Shown: one piece after another, positions 1-10,195 of the stretch | Numbering within the stretch: the first letter of the stretch is position 1 | How the letters are laid out: each line of letters starts with the position of its first letter | Assembly: GCA_030141605.1 (NCBI GenBank) | Contig: JAQGDQ010000140.1 | Coordinates: forward strand, 75,001 to 139,000 | DNA: 64,000 bases | Origin: Tubiluchus corallicola | Taxonomy: Eukaryota; Priapulida; Priapulimorpha; Priapulimorphida; Tubiluchidae | Direction: 5' to 3' | Program-made: the position numbers and the translations under genes | The notes under the pieces: model-generated | What the model saw: the letters and a program-made list of their open reading frames with translations, nothing else | Databases searched by the model: none | What the model was told of the DNA's origin: nothing

Positions 1-1150
1 AGTGCAGTTTTACTAAGCATTTTGAATATTTTAAATTATTAACATTTTTCAATTCCAATTACATTTGTCAGCAAAAATTTGCAATTCCCCACACACCAGA
101 AATTAGTTCGTGCAGTGGATTAGGGTTGGGTTAGGTTCCCCTTTAAGACTGCAGCCAGACCCGTAGTTAACATTCGAAAAAAATAAATACATTACATGTT
201 TATGTTAAATACAATGAGAAGTTAAGTGGGCGGCAGAAAATCTTTTTTCATTAGATAAACAAATCCATCAAAATGGAAATAGCACTACAACATTTTATAG
301 CAAAAGTTATAAAAGCACATACAGATTTTACATTTTCCAAACAAAACAAACAACAAGCAAGAACAAACAAGCATAAAACATATCACGTCCACAGCATCAT
401 GAACCTCAAATTTAAAGGAGTCCTTCGTCACCTATACCCCACCCTTTAAATGAAGTTTTATGAAAATCAATTTTTGTGTAATTCTAACACTAAAAGGCAA
501 ACAAACACACACCAATGAAAACATAACCACCACGGTGACGGTAAAAACAGTCGTCTGAATGTGACATTATCATTTGCGGAGTCACGGTAAATGATTTTGA
601 CAATTGTAAATGATTGACCACACGTCATCTTGGTTAATCTATTGACAAACCAGCTCACCTGGAATAATGCAGCCGGTTACTTTTGACCAGATGTGCATTA
701 AGATCTACCGTGTCGTGAAAAAGTTGCCTGAAAAAAACAATAAGAATCAAAATAGCATGTTTGACACTCTACAAACCCAAATAATCCAAAAAGTAGATAA
801 AAAAGCCAGTCATTCAAGGAGTAAAGCAAAAACTTTCAAGATCGGAGAGAGAGTGAGAGCTGCTCCAATCGAATGCAAACTATGATGTCACTAGGTGTGC
901 TGCATTGAGAATATGCTGGCCTGCAATAAACAATATATGAACACATAACCTCAGAATTAAATTAGCATGATAGCTCTTGGTTCTATTGTGCAGAACTAGT
1001 TTCTGTTACTGAAGCCAACATTAGTTCACTGGAGGAACAAAACATGGTGTCCTCCATAAACATAAGCAGTTATAACAGCCATAACCAGCAAAACTTCTAA
1101 TGACAGTAAAAGCGAACAATCAAATTACGAAACCAAACTTGAAAAACAGG
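1..1150. other. No gene recognised
   Basis: AT-rich sequence without splice-bounded coding exons that I could support. A 72-codon plus-strand frame at 667-885 is lysine-rich and has no recognisable domain, so it is not called. Confidence 0.5.
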
Positions 1151-1174
1151 AAATGTGAAAAATTTGAAACACAA

Positions 1175-1250
1175 CCTGGATTTGAACCATAGACTTTCTG
1201 TTTACAGAGCAAGTGCCACAAATACTACACTACCATTTTCCCTAGTAATT
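1175..1250 (-). repeat. tRNA-like relic, possible SINE head
   Basis: Read on the minus strand, this has a B-box-like GGTTCAAATCC near 1184-1194, preceded by an anticodon-arm-like stretch and a weak A box. The cloverleaf is imperfect, so a degraded tRNA-derived SINE head is likelier than a working tRNA. No tail or target duplication was identified. Confidence 0.35.
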
Positions 1251-1678
1251 GTGACAGTCCAAAGTTCATCGCTTATAGCTGGCTGGTCAATTCTGCATTT
1301 CCAGCATTAGATCACACACTAGATTGATTCCAACTAATTAGATTAATTTAATGAATTACTTTGCACCTGAATTCGAGTGGATAATTAATTAATTATTTGT
1401 AATCTTAATGTCCTGATTATTATAATGACACCGAGACAAAGAAGATTAATAATCTTCAGCTATCAGCCTGATCTATTTTAAGAAATTTTGCTGTTTGCGC
1501 CATGTATACGGTTGGAATACAGCAATTGTGTGCGGGACTGTAAAAACACATAATCTCTCTACTCAGAGCAATTTTGATGGCTTGGTTTAACAGTTAACCA
1601 GTTTGTAACTAATACAACCACCTGCTACCCAATCTAAACAAATACAAATCAAGACCGCAGCTTGGATTTTACTGAATC

Positions 1679-2040
1679 TGCTGATTGTGACATCATAATA
1701 CCGCCTTCACAGGTTGATTATGACATCATAATACCACCTTCACAGTTGATTATGACATCATAATACCACCTTCACAGGCTGATTATGACATCATAATACC
1801 ACCTTCACAGGTTGATTATGACATGATAATACCACCTTCACAGTTGATTATGACATCATAATACCACCTTCACAGGCTGATTATGACATCATAATACCAC
1901 CTTCACAGTTGATTATGACATCATAATACCACCTTCACAGGCTGATTATGACATCATAATACCACCTTCACAGGCTGATTATGACATCATAATACCACCT
2001 TCACAGGTTGATTATGACATGATAATACCATCTTCATAGA
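1679..2040. repeat. Minisatellite, about 33-bp unit x 11
   Basis: About eleven head-to-tail copies of a 32-33 bp unit. Each carries the near-palindrome ATTATGACATCATAAT, with two 7-bp inverted arms around a CA centre. At least two copies have GATGAT-like changes that break it (TGACATGATAAT). No reading frame is implied. Confidence 0.9.
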
Positions 2041-2240
2041 CCGTGTTCTCCCATCTTAAATCTGCTCATGTTGTCTTTGTTGCATATACAGTCTGCTATC
2101 ATTCTGGCACTCAGTATGGATAGTTGGAATAGGTAATGCACTACTTTCCTTTTTCCACTGCATTCAGTGAGAAGCAATTTCCATTCCAAACAAATGACTC
2201 ACGATGGTGCCATTCGGAAATACTAATTACAGAGCTCTGT

Positions 2241-2540
2241 TAGGAGAGTTTAAGCGAGCTCTCGCTGTATCTTCTAATTATTTGGCTATCTTTAAAATCT
2301 TGATCTTAGTATAACTTAGAGTGTCCCGATCAACCTAAGGGTAAAATATCTCGTACAAATGTAGTCATAAGTCAATTGTGTCACTTCCTTAGGAGAGTTT
2401 AAACAAGCTCTCACCGTATCTTTTAATTACTTTGGCTATCTTTTTAAAATTTTGATCTTAGTATACCTGAGAGTGTCCCGCTTAACCTGAGGGTAACCTA
2501 TCTCCAAAGGATGATGTCATGACTCGATCATGTCACTTAT
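2241..2540. repeat. Diverged direct repeat, about 149-bp unit x 2
   Basis: The segment starting TAGGAGAGTTTAAGC at 2241 recurs at 2390 with substitutions and small indels. Both copies share TTGATCTTAGTATA and GAGTGTCCCG blocks. An older, noncoding local duplication. Confidence 0.75.
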
Positions 2541-4560
2541 AAAACAACATCTTTGGGGGTTACAGTACTCATTTGGACTTTACTGTCAGTCATGCTCAAG
2601 CTACGGGTAACTTATTCCCAACTGATGATAAAGTGATGACAGTGTGTTGCTAACAATGTGTACGAGTACAATGTTCATTGACTGTCAGTTTAACTTTTCA
2701 TATGACATAAGAAATATGATATATTTCTGCTAGAGTTAATCTTATTTATTTTGATGTGATTCACAGAAAATGTGCATATAGTTTATACGTCAGGCTGAAT
2801 AAGAGCGAAAATTTTATATGCAAGAGCATTTTAAACAGTGACGTAAACTTCTGTAGACAGTGATTGTCTGAATTCACACAAACACATACAAAGCTGAAGA
2901 TTAATGGATACAGCAAAGTGGTTCATATAAGCAAAATGAACACTTTTAATTTTCGTATTTCGATTGTTATCATCCCACAAAGTCATGTTGTAACATCATT
3001 TTTTTCAAAATCAATAACTCGCTTATTGTAAAACCTGACACCATTAGCAGCACAAATAGACACGGATTAATAATGCCATTCTTTTTCAAGGTATAATTGC
3101 AAATGTACAAAAAGCAAAATGTTCAAATGCTTAGTCGTTTGAGGAAAAAGGGATACGAAAACAAACACAAGAGTTGCATGTTTGCATCACTTGCGTGACA
3201 CTAGTTGTTGGCACTTGGACCGGAGTGTGAAAGCTAGACATGAGTACAACTGGATCATCCTAAGTATAACTGCATGTGTTTGTTTAGAACTGCGAAAAAT
3301 TGGACACCTCATTGAAATCTGCTTCTCCGCACCCAGCTAGTATTGGAACAAGTCCAAACCTGGTGGCTGACCGCCAGACAACCCTATAAGGTTATCTGAC
3401 AGGCTCCAGGGACCCTGCTTCACCTTTTAAGTTTCAACCGGACATTTCTAAGTGCCTGTAGGTCAAAATCCCTGGACGATACTTACCACAACGACAGCTG
3501 CCGAAAATAACAGCCACAGCACCAACAATGCTTCGATAAGCAGTGATTCACTTTTAACGAATCACCGCTCTAAGCATTTAATTTGCCTCCATGTCTGTTC
3601 AGTTTTGATGCGTAATCAGTCTTTTCATTTGTTCCATCCTCCTCCAAGAATACCTCGTTGCTGTGTTTTGGTGAAACCAGCATAAACCAGTCCGTAATAT
3701 GGCTAGAACTCTCAACCTTTGAGATTTCAGTCTAGCCCACATCCAAATGGTCTATGCTGGTCATCTACGGTCACACTTGTCACAAAGAAAGGGATTGCTG
3801 ATTGCATCAAAAATTAATTTAAGCAACAATTTCCACTAATATTACAACATAATCCATATGATGACTATATTAGCCCTTAGACAACAAAAATCAGGACTTA
3901 ACATAAAAACATTAATCACTGATGGTCTAAGTATCATACATTCTAAAACCAGCTTTTGCCACAAGGAATATCTGCTACATTAAAAAAACGCAAAAATTTA
4001 ATTAACAATTAATTTGTTATAAATCTATTATGGGAACATTATACACACAGCGTAGTCAACTTCCCAATAGCAAATGCAGTTCAAATAATGGAATTTTATT
4101 AAACTTTGTATATACTACAAGTTAAGTGGTGTATATAAAACAACTGTAAGTGCACAATTGTTAATAAACAATTAAATGCGAAAAGAGTAAATTAAAATGT
4201 GTGTCCAAAAAGTTAACGTTTGATTAAATCTTCCGAAGAAGAGAAACAATCTTACATCAAACTGAAGACAAAAACAAGCACATACACAATAAAAAATTCT
4301 ATTCTTGGTCACAACTTATATAGTGGCAAATGATAAAAACAGTAACAAGTGAAATTTTAGGGGCCCATCCCTGATTGGTTCATCTTAAAATCGAGCGTCC
4401 CTGATTTTCTGAACAAATTAGGGATAGTATGTTGATTTGCAGTGGTTGCTAGTTTGTTGCATTTCAAACTTTTCAAAATGTTCTGATTGCGAGAACTTAG
4501 TTGTCTGGTCACTCGAAATGTACTGAATTTCACATATGCCAACTAGTACAGGAGCCCAAA
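2541..4560. other. No gene recognised
   Basis: Noncoding-looking AT-rich sequence. Short open frames at 3452-3685 (plus) and 4357-4542 (minus) have no domain signature or good splice boundaries. Confidence 0.5.
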
Positions 4561-5248
4561 TCACTGGTGATGCTTTTGAAGGGTGTGCCATCATCAGGTG
4601 AGAAAAGTCAGGTAACTGTCATGGATGGTGTACCATGCTATCTAGATACTACAAGTGCCACATGAAAGTATGGGTTGCTTTGGATATCTGTTATATTATT
4701 ATCAGTTCCAGACATTTTTTGGGATGCAAATGACAGATCTTCCCAATACGTTTCTTCTTGTATTAACCAAGGTAGAAAGCAAAATAGGATGTCCCAAATA
4801 CAGGCTACAAAAACCTCAACCACAAAGGAGCGACAATGCCCGCTTCAGTAACATCAGAGGTGTTTGGTCCAGAGAATTTTCTACTTTAGAACACGTCCGA
4901 TACATTGGTGCTTACAGAAAAAAAAACTGGATGACAATATTGCTGGAAAATCTCAGTTGACACCATGATATTTTTTCCACCACAGGGCTGCTTCTCTTTG
5001 CATCTATGATGATGAAGCTGGCTCCCTTAAAATGAGGATAGTTGAAAATCAAGCACCATTGTGGTAGTAGAAGTTAATAGTGTTGTGCTGGCAATAGCTG
5101 TTGAGTCTGAAAACGGTGCAAAAGAGATGCTGGAATTCTAGGCAAGAGATTGGGTCCAATCAGGTTTCCACTCTGGCAGTGCTGGTGGCATCAGCTACTG
5201 TGAAGCCAGCTGTGATATCCAGGCACAACCACCATCTGCAGGTTCCTC
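4561..5248. other. Coding-like but interrupted stretch, unassigned
   Basis: A 101-codon plus-strand frame (4655-4960) and shorter open pieces near 4990-5060 and 5090-5250 look somewhat protein-like but are interrupted by stops and show no family signature. They may belong to the same eroded plus-strand gene as the pieces at 6.6-6.9 kb. Nothing firmer can be said. Confidence 0.25.
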
Positions 5249-6128
5249 CTGGGTGGTTAGGGAGCTAGGTCTTGCACTCAGTGAGGTCGTGTGCTTGATG
5301 CTGTCTTTGTAGCACAATTTTTGAGCCACCTCTCTTCTGGGTGGCTTGGAGCTAGGTCTTGCACTCAGTGAGGTTGTGTGCTTGATGCTGTCTTTGTAGC
5401 ACAATTTTTGAGCCACCTCTCTTCTGGGTGGCTTGGAGCTAGGTCTTGCACTCAGTGAGGTCGTGTGCTTGATGCTGTCCTTGTAGTACAATTTTTGAGC
5501 CACCTCTCTTCTGGGTGGCTTGGAGCTAGGTCTTGCACTCAGTGAGGTCGTGTGTTTGATGCTGTCTTTGTAGCACAATTTTTGAGCCACCTCTCTTCTG
5601 GGTGGTTTGGAGCTAGGTCTTGCACTCAGTGAGGTCGTGTGCTTGATGCTGTCTTTGTAGTACAATTTTTGAGCCACCTCTCTTCTGGGTGGCTTGGAGC
5701 TAGGTCTTGCACTCAGTGAGGTCGTGTGCTTGATGCTGTCCTTGTAGCACAATTTTTGAGCCACCTCTCTTCTGGGTGGCTTGGAGCTAGGTCTTGCACT
5801 CAGTGAGGTTGTGTGCTTGATGCTGTCTTTGTAGCACAATTTTTGAGCCACCTCTCTTCTGGGTGGCTTGGAGCTAGGTCTTGCACTCAGTGAGGTCGTG
5901 TGCTTGATGCTGTCCTTGTAGTACAATTTTTGAGCCACCTCTCTTCTGGGTGGCTTGGAGCTAGGTCTTGCACTCAGTGAGGTCGTGTGTTTGATGCTGT
6001 CCTTGTAGCACAATTTTTGAGCCACCTCTCTTCTGGGTGGTTTGGAGCTAGGTCTTGCACTCAGTGAGGTCGTGTGCTTGATGCTGTCTTTGTAGCACAA
6101 TTTTTGAGCCACCTCTCTTCTTGGTAGT
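5249..6128 (-). repeat. Minisatellite, 87-bp unit x 10, open on the minus strand
   Basis: Ten 87-bp units. As 87 is a multiple of three, one minus-strand frame (6157-5195) stays open through all of them, giving a 29-residue repeat containing PPRREVAQKL and SLSARPSSK. Five sites vary between inner copies. Four are third-position synonymous changes in that frame and one swaps Cys and Tyr. Copies 2-5 closely resemble copies 7-10, so there is a five-unit higher-order pattern. Whether this is an exon is undecided: the frame has a possible acceptor near 6140 but no linked gene. Confidence 0.85.
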
Positions 6129-6568
6129 AACAGAGAGACCACAGCTGTAGAATACAAGCTATTATGACGAATTTGATAGTAATGGTGACATCACAGCAGT
6201 AGAACATAAGCTCTTGGACAAACTTACTAAGCTCTGGGTCTAGGGTGAAGTGTGTTGAAGGATGCTTCAGAGAGATGGAAACGCTCCACTACAGATATTA
6301 AGGTCTCATGATTCATGATTCATGATCCCAAATAGTAGCAGTCCCTGTTTGAATAGCTGATCATATTTATTTGCTGGACATTTCCTTTGATATAATTCTC
6401 ACGAATGAATCGTATCACTAAGCTACTGCTGCTAGAGAATCTTTGGATCATTTGACAATCTTGGTATAGCTCATCTTACTACTCTGTTCGGGACTTATCA
6501 CAAAGCCCAACTGATCAGCTCCCACTTAGAGGCATTTGATATGAGGATCTTAAATTGTCTTTAAACAG
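6129..6568. other. No gene recognised
   Basis: Sequence between the 87-bp array and the plus-strand coding-like pieces. A tandem CATGATT triplet sits near 6309-6328. Some frames look protein-like for 15-20 codons, none with reliable boundaries. Confidence 0.4.
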
Positions 6569-6691
6569 GGACAAGATTTGTTTGTCATCTTTAACAAAAA
6601 AAGGTCAAACACAGTACCCACTTCTTACTACTGCAATAATATACTGCTTAGCATACATAATGGATGTCTCGTCACTTTTAAATCAGCCTGA
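6569..6691 (+). pseudogene. Coding-like fragment 1 (eroded gene or last exon)
   Basis: A plausible acceptor (pyrimidine-rich tract then AAACAG at 6563-6568) opens a 40-codon frame beginning GQDLFVIFNKKRS and ending in TGA at 6689-6691. The composition is protein-like (YYC, LLSIHNG, LVTFKSA). No family was recognised. The stop and the second open piece shortly downstream in another frame suggest a decayed gene or an unrecognised splice. Confidence 0.3.
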
Positions 6692-6731
6692 TGTGCACTG
6701 ACTTGTCTTTGACTTGTGTTCAAACCATTGA

Positions 6732-6860
6732 TGGGAGAAGTATCGCAAAGGAACAGCTGAGAAAATAGGGAAAGTGGTCTACTTTTACCATGGTGAAAAC
6801 TACCTTATCTATCAAGAAAAGCACCTGGATGAGTTCCTGGAGATTAATGTTCAGCTATCG
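6732..6860 (+). pseudogene. Coding-like fragment 2
   Basis: Forty-three open codons after a TGA, with convincing protein composition, including KIGKVVYFYHGENYLIYQEK followed by HLDEFLE. This V-x-Y-x-G-x-Y-L...FL texture resembles C-terminal parts of adenylate-kinase-like proteins, but that is only an impression. A GT follows at 6862. It lies on the same strand as fragment 1 and is probably from the same former gene. Confidence 0.3.
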
Positions 6861-8623
6861 GGTATTGTTTACTTGTCATCATTGTTTATTTTCACAATCA
6901 CTGCTGCCGTAAAGATGATCATTTGTAGTTAGTGACAATGATGTCCAGAGATCAGACACTGTGGTCCTGAGCCGAAAAAATTGATGCCAGAAAATACCAA
7001 TGTTCTTGTCTTTACAGTTACTCAATAAAGAGTTCGAAAGACTGTACAGCCTTACTAGAAAGATTCTGTTTAGAGTGCCATGTCAATTAACAAGATGTCC
7101 CACAAAATAACTAACATACGGTGTAACGGTGGCCGATGCGTATAGTCCAAATTTAGTGTTTAACACCTTCGTGGCTCGTAAACAGTAGTAACTCATCTTT
7201 TATTAAGGGTGTGCATTCACGATGAGGAATTCCGGCGGTAGTTTTTTCGGAATTTTCGCTCATTTTAGCGGACGGCAGCTGTTTGGTGGGCGAGCACGTT
7301 CTCCACATTCTTTCACCGTCAAGTAGTAAATTAGAGGTTATACGTGAGTGGTTTGTAGGGCATCTTGTTTAGCACATATATTTATGGTAACGGATGTTAT
7401 GAAGAGTTGATTACCAACTGTATGGTGAAGACAATAAAACAGTTGTCATCATTTTTAGCACTTGTTACTATATTTTACTATGATGTGTTGGAAGTAAAGA
7501 GTTAATACTTGCCATTGGCTGCAAACATACATTGCACTACATTAATTACAAAGCCATCAATCAGATTTCAATTAAAATGGTAATTAGTAAAGCATGAAAA
7601 GTGAATACAATTGTTGTGAGCTGTGCACAATATCCTTATAGAATTGGTAAAAATGGCTTCAAACACTACTCTTACTGTGTTTTGTTTCGCTCAGATTTTT
7701 GCTAGCAAAATGTGGCAAACAACATTCCAGCTATTTCAGCTTTAAGCAAAAAAGACTGAGCAATAGCTTCACTTCTTAAAAGGGTCACAATTTTTTCTGA
7801 AATGAGGTGTTCTTTCAACATTTACAACCATTTATGAGCAAAACGCAACAGCTGCTATCACTCATTCAGAATACTGACACCTATTGCCATTATTGTGCTT
7901 GTTATTATAAATCCCAGAACACAAAAAATACAGGATACATTGATTTTGTCCAGATGACCGAGTCAGCACAGGCAAGACAGTGATTAATAACGGAATAATG
8001 CTGGTTTCTTTGTTTCTATCCCGGGTAACAAGAAGCCAGAAATCATGTTTCCTGTCTGATACTGTGAAGTAATGCAGTCTGCCCACATCCAGTCTGCCCA
8101 ACTGCCATTATGAACGTACAAACAGCAATACTTCTAGAACGTTTTATAATGTAGTAAAGCCTTTTAATGCTTCAGTGGTCACTTAACCTAATGTATTCAA
8201 CACTGATGGACTTAATTTCATACAGGTTGTTATTAAACGTTTTGCTCAGAGGTCTGTGAACCCCAAACATGTCAGAGATAAAGCAATACACACACAGACC
8301 ATACATGAGCTACATATGTTGGACAAAAATCTATTTCCCCATTTTAGGCTTCATGACTTTGACCTTAAGCTTTTCAAACTAAAAAAATATAGGTTTGCAA
8401 ATCTGACCCAGAAATCGGTGACTATAATTTTGTCCGTTTCCACCTTTTTGGACTTAAACGCGACTAAATGCCCATCCCACGCACTGACTATGCTCGTGGA
8501 AAATAATAAACATGGAACCAAATGCCACTGAGTTATATGCTTCTGCACTTGTTTGAAAAATTAAATCTTAAACATGCTATATAATATTACATGTAATGAT
8601 ACGAATATCTCTCTTCTTTTCAG
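6861..8623. other. No gene recognised
   Basis: Mostly AT-rich. A short more GC-rich patch at 7220-7310 contains TTCCGGCGG and GGACGGCAGCTG and could be a promoter or old repeat. Open frames on both strands (8256-8531, 8351-8548) overlap each other and have no domain signature. Confidence 0.4.
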
Positions 8624-8694
8624 AACTCTTAAAACAGTCGATCACTGTTAATGAGCTTAATGATATTGACGGCATGCCACCTGGCGCTGGTTAA
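8624..8694 (+). CDS. Possible last coding exon of a plus-strand gene
   Basis: A strong acceptor, a long pyrimidine tract ending TTTTCAG at 8617-8623, precedes a short frame that enters with two carried bases and reads LLKQSITVNELNDIDG then MPPGAG before a TAA at 8692-8694. The composition looks like a real C-terminus. No upstream exon was identified with certainty; the coding-like pieces at 6.6-6.9 kb lie on the same strand. The family was not recognised. Confidence 0.3.
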
Positions 8695-8959
8695 TGACAA
8701 CTAGTCCACCTATAGTTTGAGGCCTACTTTAATTCATACAACTTCCTCAAAGTAATCAGAATGACGCTAGCTGATATCATATTCTTTTAATGGCGTTTGA
8801 CACACAAATTAGAAGCCCACTAGAACCCTCTTTTAGAATCCTAACAGACCTCTAGGTGCCTTACAAATAGCTCAAAACGGCTTGTAAGAAGCCTATCGCG
8901 GATTATGGCTGGCGGCTTATAGTGGTCAAATCATTGATGGAAAACGGCAAACAGATTAT

Positions 8960-9460
8960 CTGTGTGACAGGGTCCCTTGGTTAGTATAGCCTTAGGGCTT
9001 TTGTTCGTGTGACATGGTCCCTTGGTTAGCATAGCCTTGGGGCTTTTGTTCGTGTGACAGGGTCCCTTGGTTAGCATAGCCTTGGGGCTTTTGTTCGTGT
9101 GACAGGGTCCCTTGGTTAGCATAGCCTTAGGGCTTTTGTTCGTGTGACAGGGTCCCTTGGTTAGCATAGCCTTGGGGCTTTTGTTCGCGTGACAGGGTCC
9201 CTTGGTTAGCATAGCCTTAGGGCTTTTGTTCGTGTGACAGGGTCCCTTGGTTAGCATAGCCTTGGGGCTTTTGTTCGAGTGACAGGGTCCCTTGGTTAGC
9301 ATAGCCTTAGGGCTTTTGTTCGTGTGACAGGGTCCCTTGGTTAGCATAGCCTTGGGGCTTTTGTTCGCGTGACAGGGTCCCTTGGTTAGCATAGCCTTAG
9401 GGCTTTTGTTCGTGTGACAGGATCCCTTGGTTAGCATAGCCTTGGGGCTTTTGTTCGTGC
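8960..9460. repeat. Minisatellite, 45-bp unit x 11
   Basis: About eleven 45-bp units; the minus strand stays open and repeats MLTKGPCHTNKSPKA. Variants follow a higher-order pattern (CCTTAG and CCTTGG copies mostly alternate; the CGCG variant recurs 180 bp apart). Between-copy changes are a mix of silent and replacement (T/A/S, M/I, P/S), so there is no sign of protein-level constraint. Confidence 0.9.
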
Positions 9461-10106
9461 GACACGGGACTTACTACACCTCTTTCTTATTTTGTTCTCT
9501 TTTTCTGAACACTTGAACTTGTCTTCTTTAGTTTATTTCTTCTCCTTCTTCTGACCCTCTACTACTTCCTTGCCATCTAACATACGTAGGTTAAGCCTAA
9601 ACCATACGTAGGTTAAGCACATACCAGTATATAGCATCACATACGGTATCAGGCCATTTCTAATTTGCAGATAATATACGTATGCACACTTCACTCACAA
9701 AAAATATCTGTGGCTGTATTTTTCAAAAACTAAATTCACCTTACATGCTATCCTATGCAGAAGCAAAACTCATTATCCTTGGAAGCAGGTAAGTTAAGTG
9801 CCACAAGCACTTCTAGCTTGACAGCCATGTATTGTTATCGTTATGCGACACTCAATACAACAAAACCCACAGTTTTGCATTGCAGGATTAGCAGGAGCAA
9901 AATCTAAAAAATATCAACCACATGAGTGGTTCAACAACACAGCATGAATAGTGTTTACGCCAATTTCACCAATCCCAGTTCGAATAACAAGTAAAAAATA
10001 CAGACAAATTTATCACAGGAGTTCTGGGTATCTCAAATAATAACAATTAATACAAAACACAATCAATTATTGCCGCAGTTAAAAAGACAGTTTATCTTTG
10101 ACTTAC
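9461..10106. other. No gene recognised; presumed gene B intron
   Basis: Follows the splice donor of the last gene B exon found. It should lead to an exon carrying the H-x5-H half of the fourth zinc finger. No 63-nt candidate with the right phase and histidine spacing was found here. Confidence 0.4.
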
Positions 10107-10195
10107 AGACAGACTTCACACAGAAGTTCCTGGCGATCCTTTGTTATTAGTTTCATCTCCAGTTGGGCAGATGGCAGCAGTTTCTCCACTCTTTG
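10107..10195 (-). CDS. Gene B exon 12: first half of zinc finger 4
   Basis: Acceptor AAATTACAG, phase 0; ends with CEVC plus two carried bases at a GTAAG donor, exactly where the other fingers are interrupted. The upstream residues (LEMKLITK) echo MEMKLMNK in exon 8, suggesting these two finger units arose by duplication. Confidence 0.65.

Noticed and set aside
9720-9790. Possible second-half exon of gene B finger 4 (minus strand, reading ...SFASA...)
   Set aside because: It resembles finger 3 of gene A for five residues but meets a stop before any histidine pair, and the spacing is off by one.
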